Source: Sulfurimonas sp.
Lineage (GTDB): Bacteria; Campylobacterota; Campylobacteria; Campylobacterales; Sulfurimonadaceae
DNA length: 64,000 bases
Reading direction: 5' to 3'
NCBI GenBank assembly: GCA_028687935.1
Contig: JAQTZE010000008.1
Coordinates: 53,841 to 117,840, forward strand
Numbering within the stretch: position 1 is the stretch's first letter; each line of letters opens with the position of its first letter. Positions 63,905 to 64,000 of this stretch are shown piece by piece. The position numbers and the translations under genes were made by a program. The notes below the pieces were generated by a model. It was not told the origin of the DNA. It worked only from the letters and a program-made list of their open reading frames with translations, and did not search any database.

Positions 63905-64000
63905 AGCTTCCAACTTTTACTTTTCTTGATTTTTTTAAAATCTTAGCTCAATACTAATCAAACTTTCTTAAAAATTTTGTTAAATCCCCCCCAAATTTTT
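63880..64000. other. AT-rich tail after the dabA break, possible insertion end
   Basis: The DabA similarity fades at about GGGAACCTCTAAAAAT, which has the look of an IS5-type terminal sequence, preceded by TTAA as a possible target site. The following 100 nt are AT-rich, hold no gene and end with CCCCCCC, unlike the rest of the window. No transposase is visible before the window ends. Confidence 0.35.

Overview
The window reads as chromosome of a free-living, chemolithoautotrophic member of the Campylobacterota, most like Sulfurimonas or a close relative. The evidence is gene content and order: rimO-tilS; miaB beside an HP0268-type nuclease gene; the fdx-ndk-yceD-rpmF-plsX-fabH block; an ArsRS-like two-component pair; His kinases with the HQWRQPLNQ H-box; TATAAT -10 elements without clear -35 boxes; and a DabB/DabA inorganic-carbon transporter locus. 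Coding density is very high. No rRNA, tRNA, CRISPR array or complete insertion sequence was seen, and no gene-free stretch exceeds about 300 bases.

Layout. 0-2.3 kb: rimO and tilS (+). 2.3-7.9 kb: a tightly overlapping minus-strand run (HP0268 nuclease, miaB, DUF374 acyltransferase, small TPR-like protein, tyrosine recombinase, then three proteins resembling PilM/PilN/PilO). 8-9.3 kb: nusA between two inverted copies of a structured repeat. 9.4-12.3 kb: orphan oligopeptide-type permease, a major porin, a small lipoprotein. 12.3-16.1 kb: gap-pgk-tpiA-fabI operon; then nadD-rsfS (+). 17-24.3 kb: mltF, an ArsS/ArsR-like pair, a di-haem lipoprotein, a PhoX-like protein. 24.4-28.9 kb: Fur-box-associated feoAB and an OprD-like porin, then pssA. 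28.9-35.9 kb: DoxX, a small unknown protein, an orphan response regulator and a four-gene heavy-metal RND efflux operon. 35.9-39 kb: Cache sensor kinase and rmuC. 39.3-41.4 kb: DEAD-box helicase with RG/S-rich tail, HIT-like protein. 41.6-46.5 kb: lipid/translation housekeeping block and metK. 46.5-49.6 kb: an N-terminally truncated hybrid kinase, a peroxiredoxin, a 45-residue lipoprotein. 49.7-55.6 kb: PIF1-like helicase, VWA/DUF2201 protein, TerC-like protein, MoxR ATPase and a HEAT-like repeat protein. 55.6-59.8 kb: TonB-dependent receptor divergent from a YfiR-diguanylate cyclase pair. 59.8-64 kb: DabB, a membrane protein and DabA; the dabA reading frame stops about 70 codons after the first half of its zinc site.

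The strongest window-wide signal is not a gene. The 8-mer AAACGCAG occurs about 72 times (31 on +, 41 on -, hand count), and its 7-mer core AAACGCA about 130 times, roughly 45-fold and 16-fold above a simple base-composition expectation. Copies lie on both strands, in different reading frames and in both sense and antisense orientation in genes, and two pairs form perfect inverted repeats. This density and lack of polarity resemble DNA uptake sequences of Neisseria and Haemophilus, and the window also carries PilMNO-like genes of the type used in competence machinery. A second non-genic signal is a recurrent structured element of about 70 nt near nusA, rpmF and, in degenerate form, the DEAD-box helicase gene.
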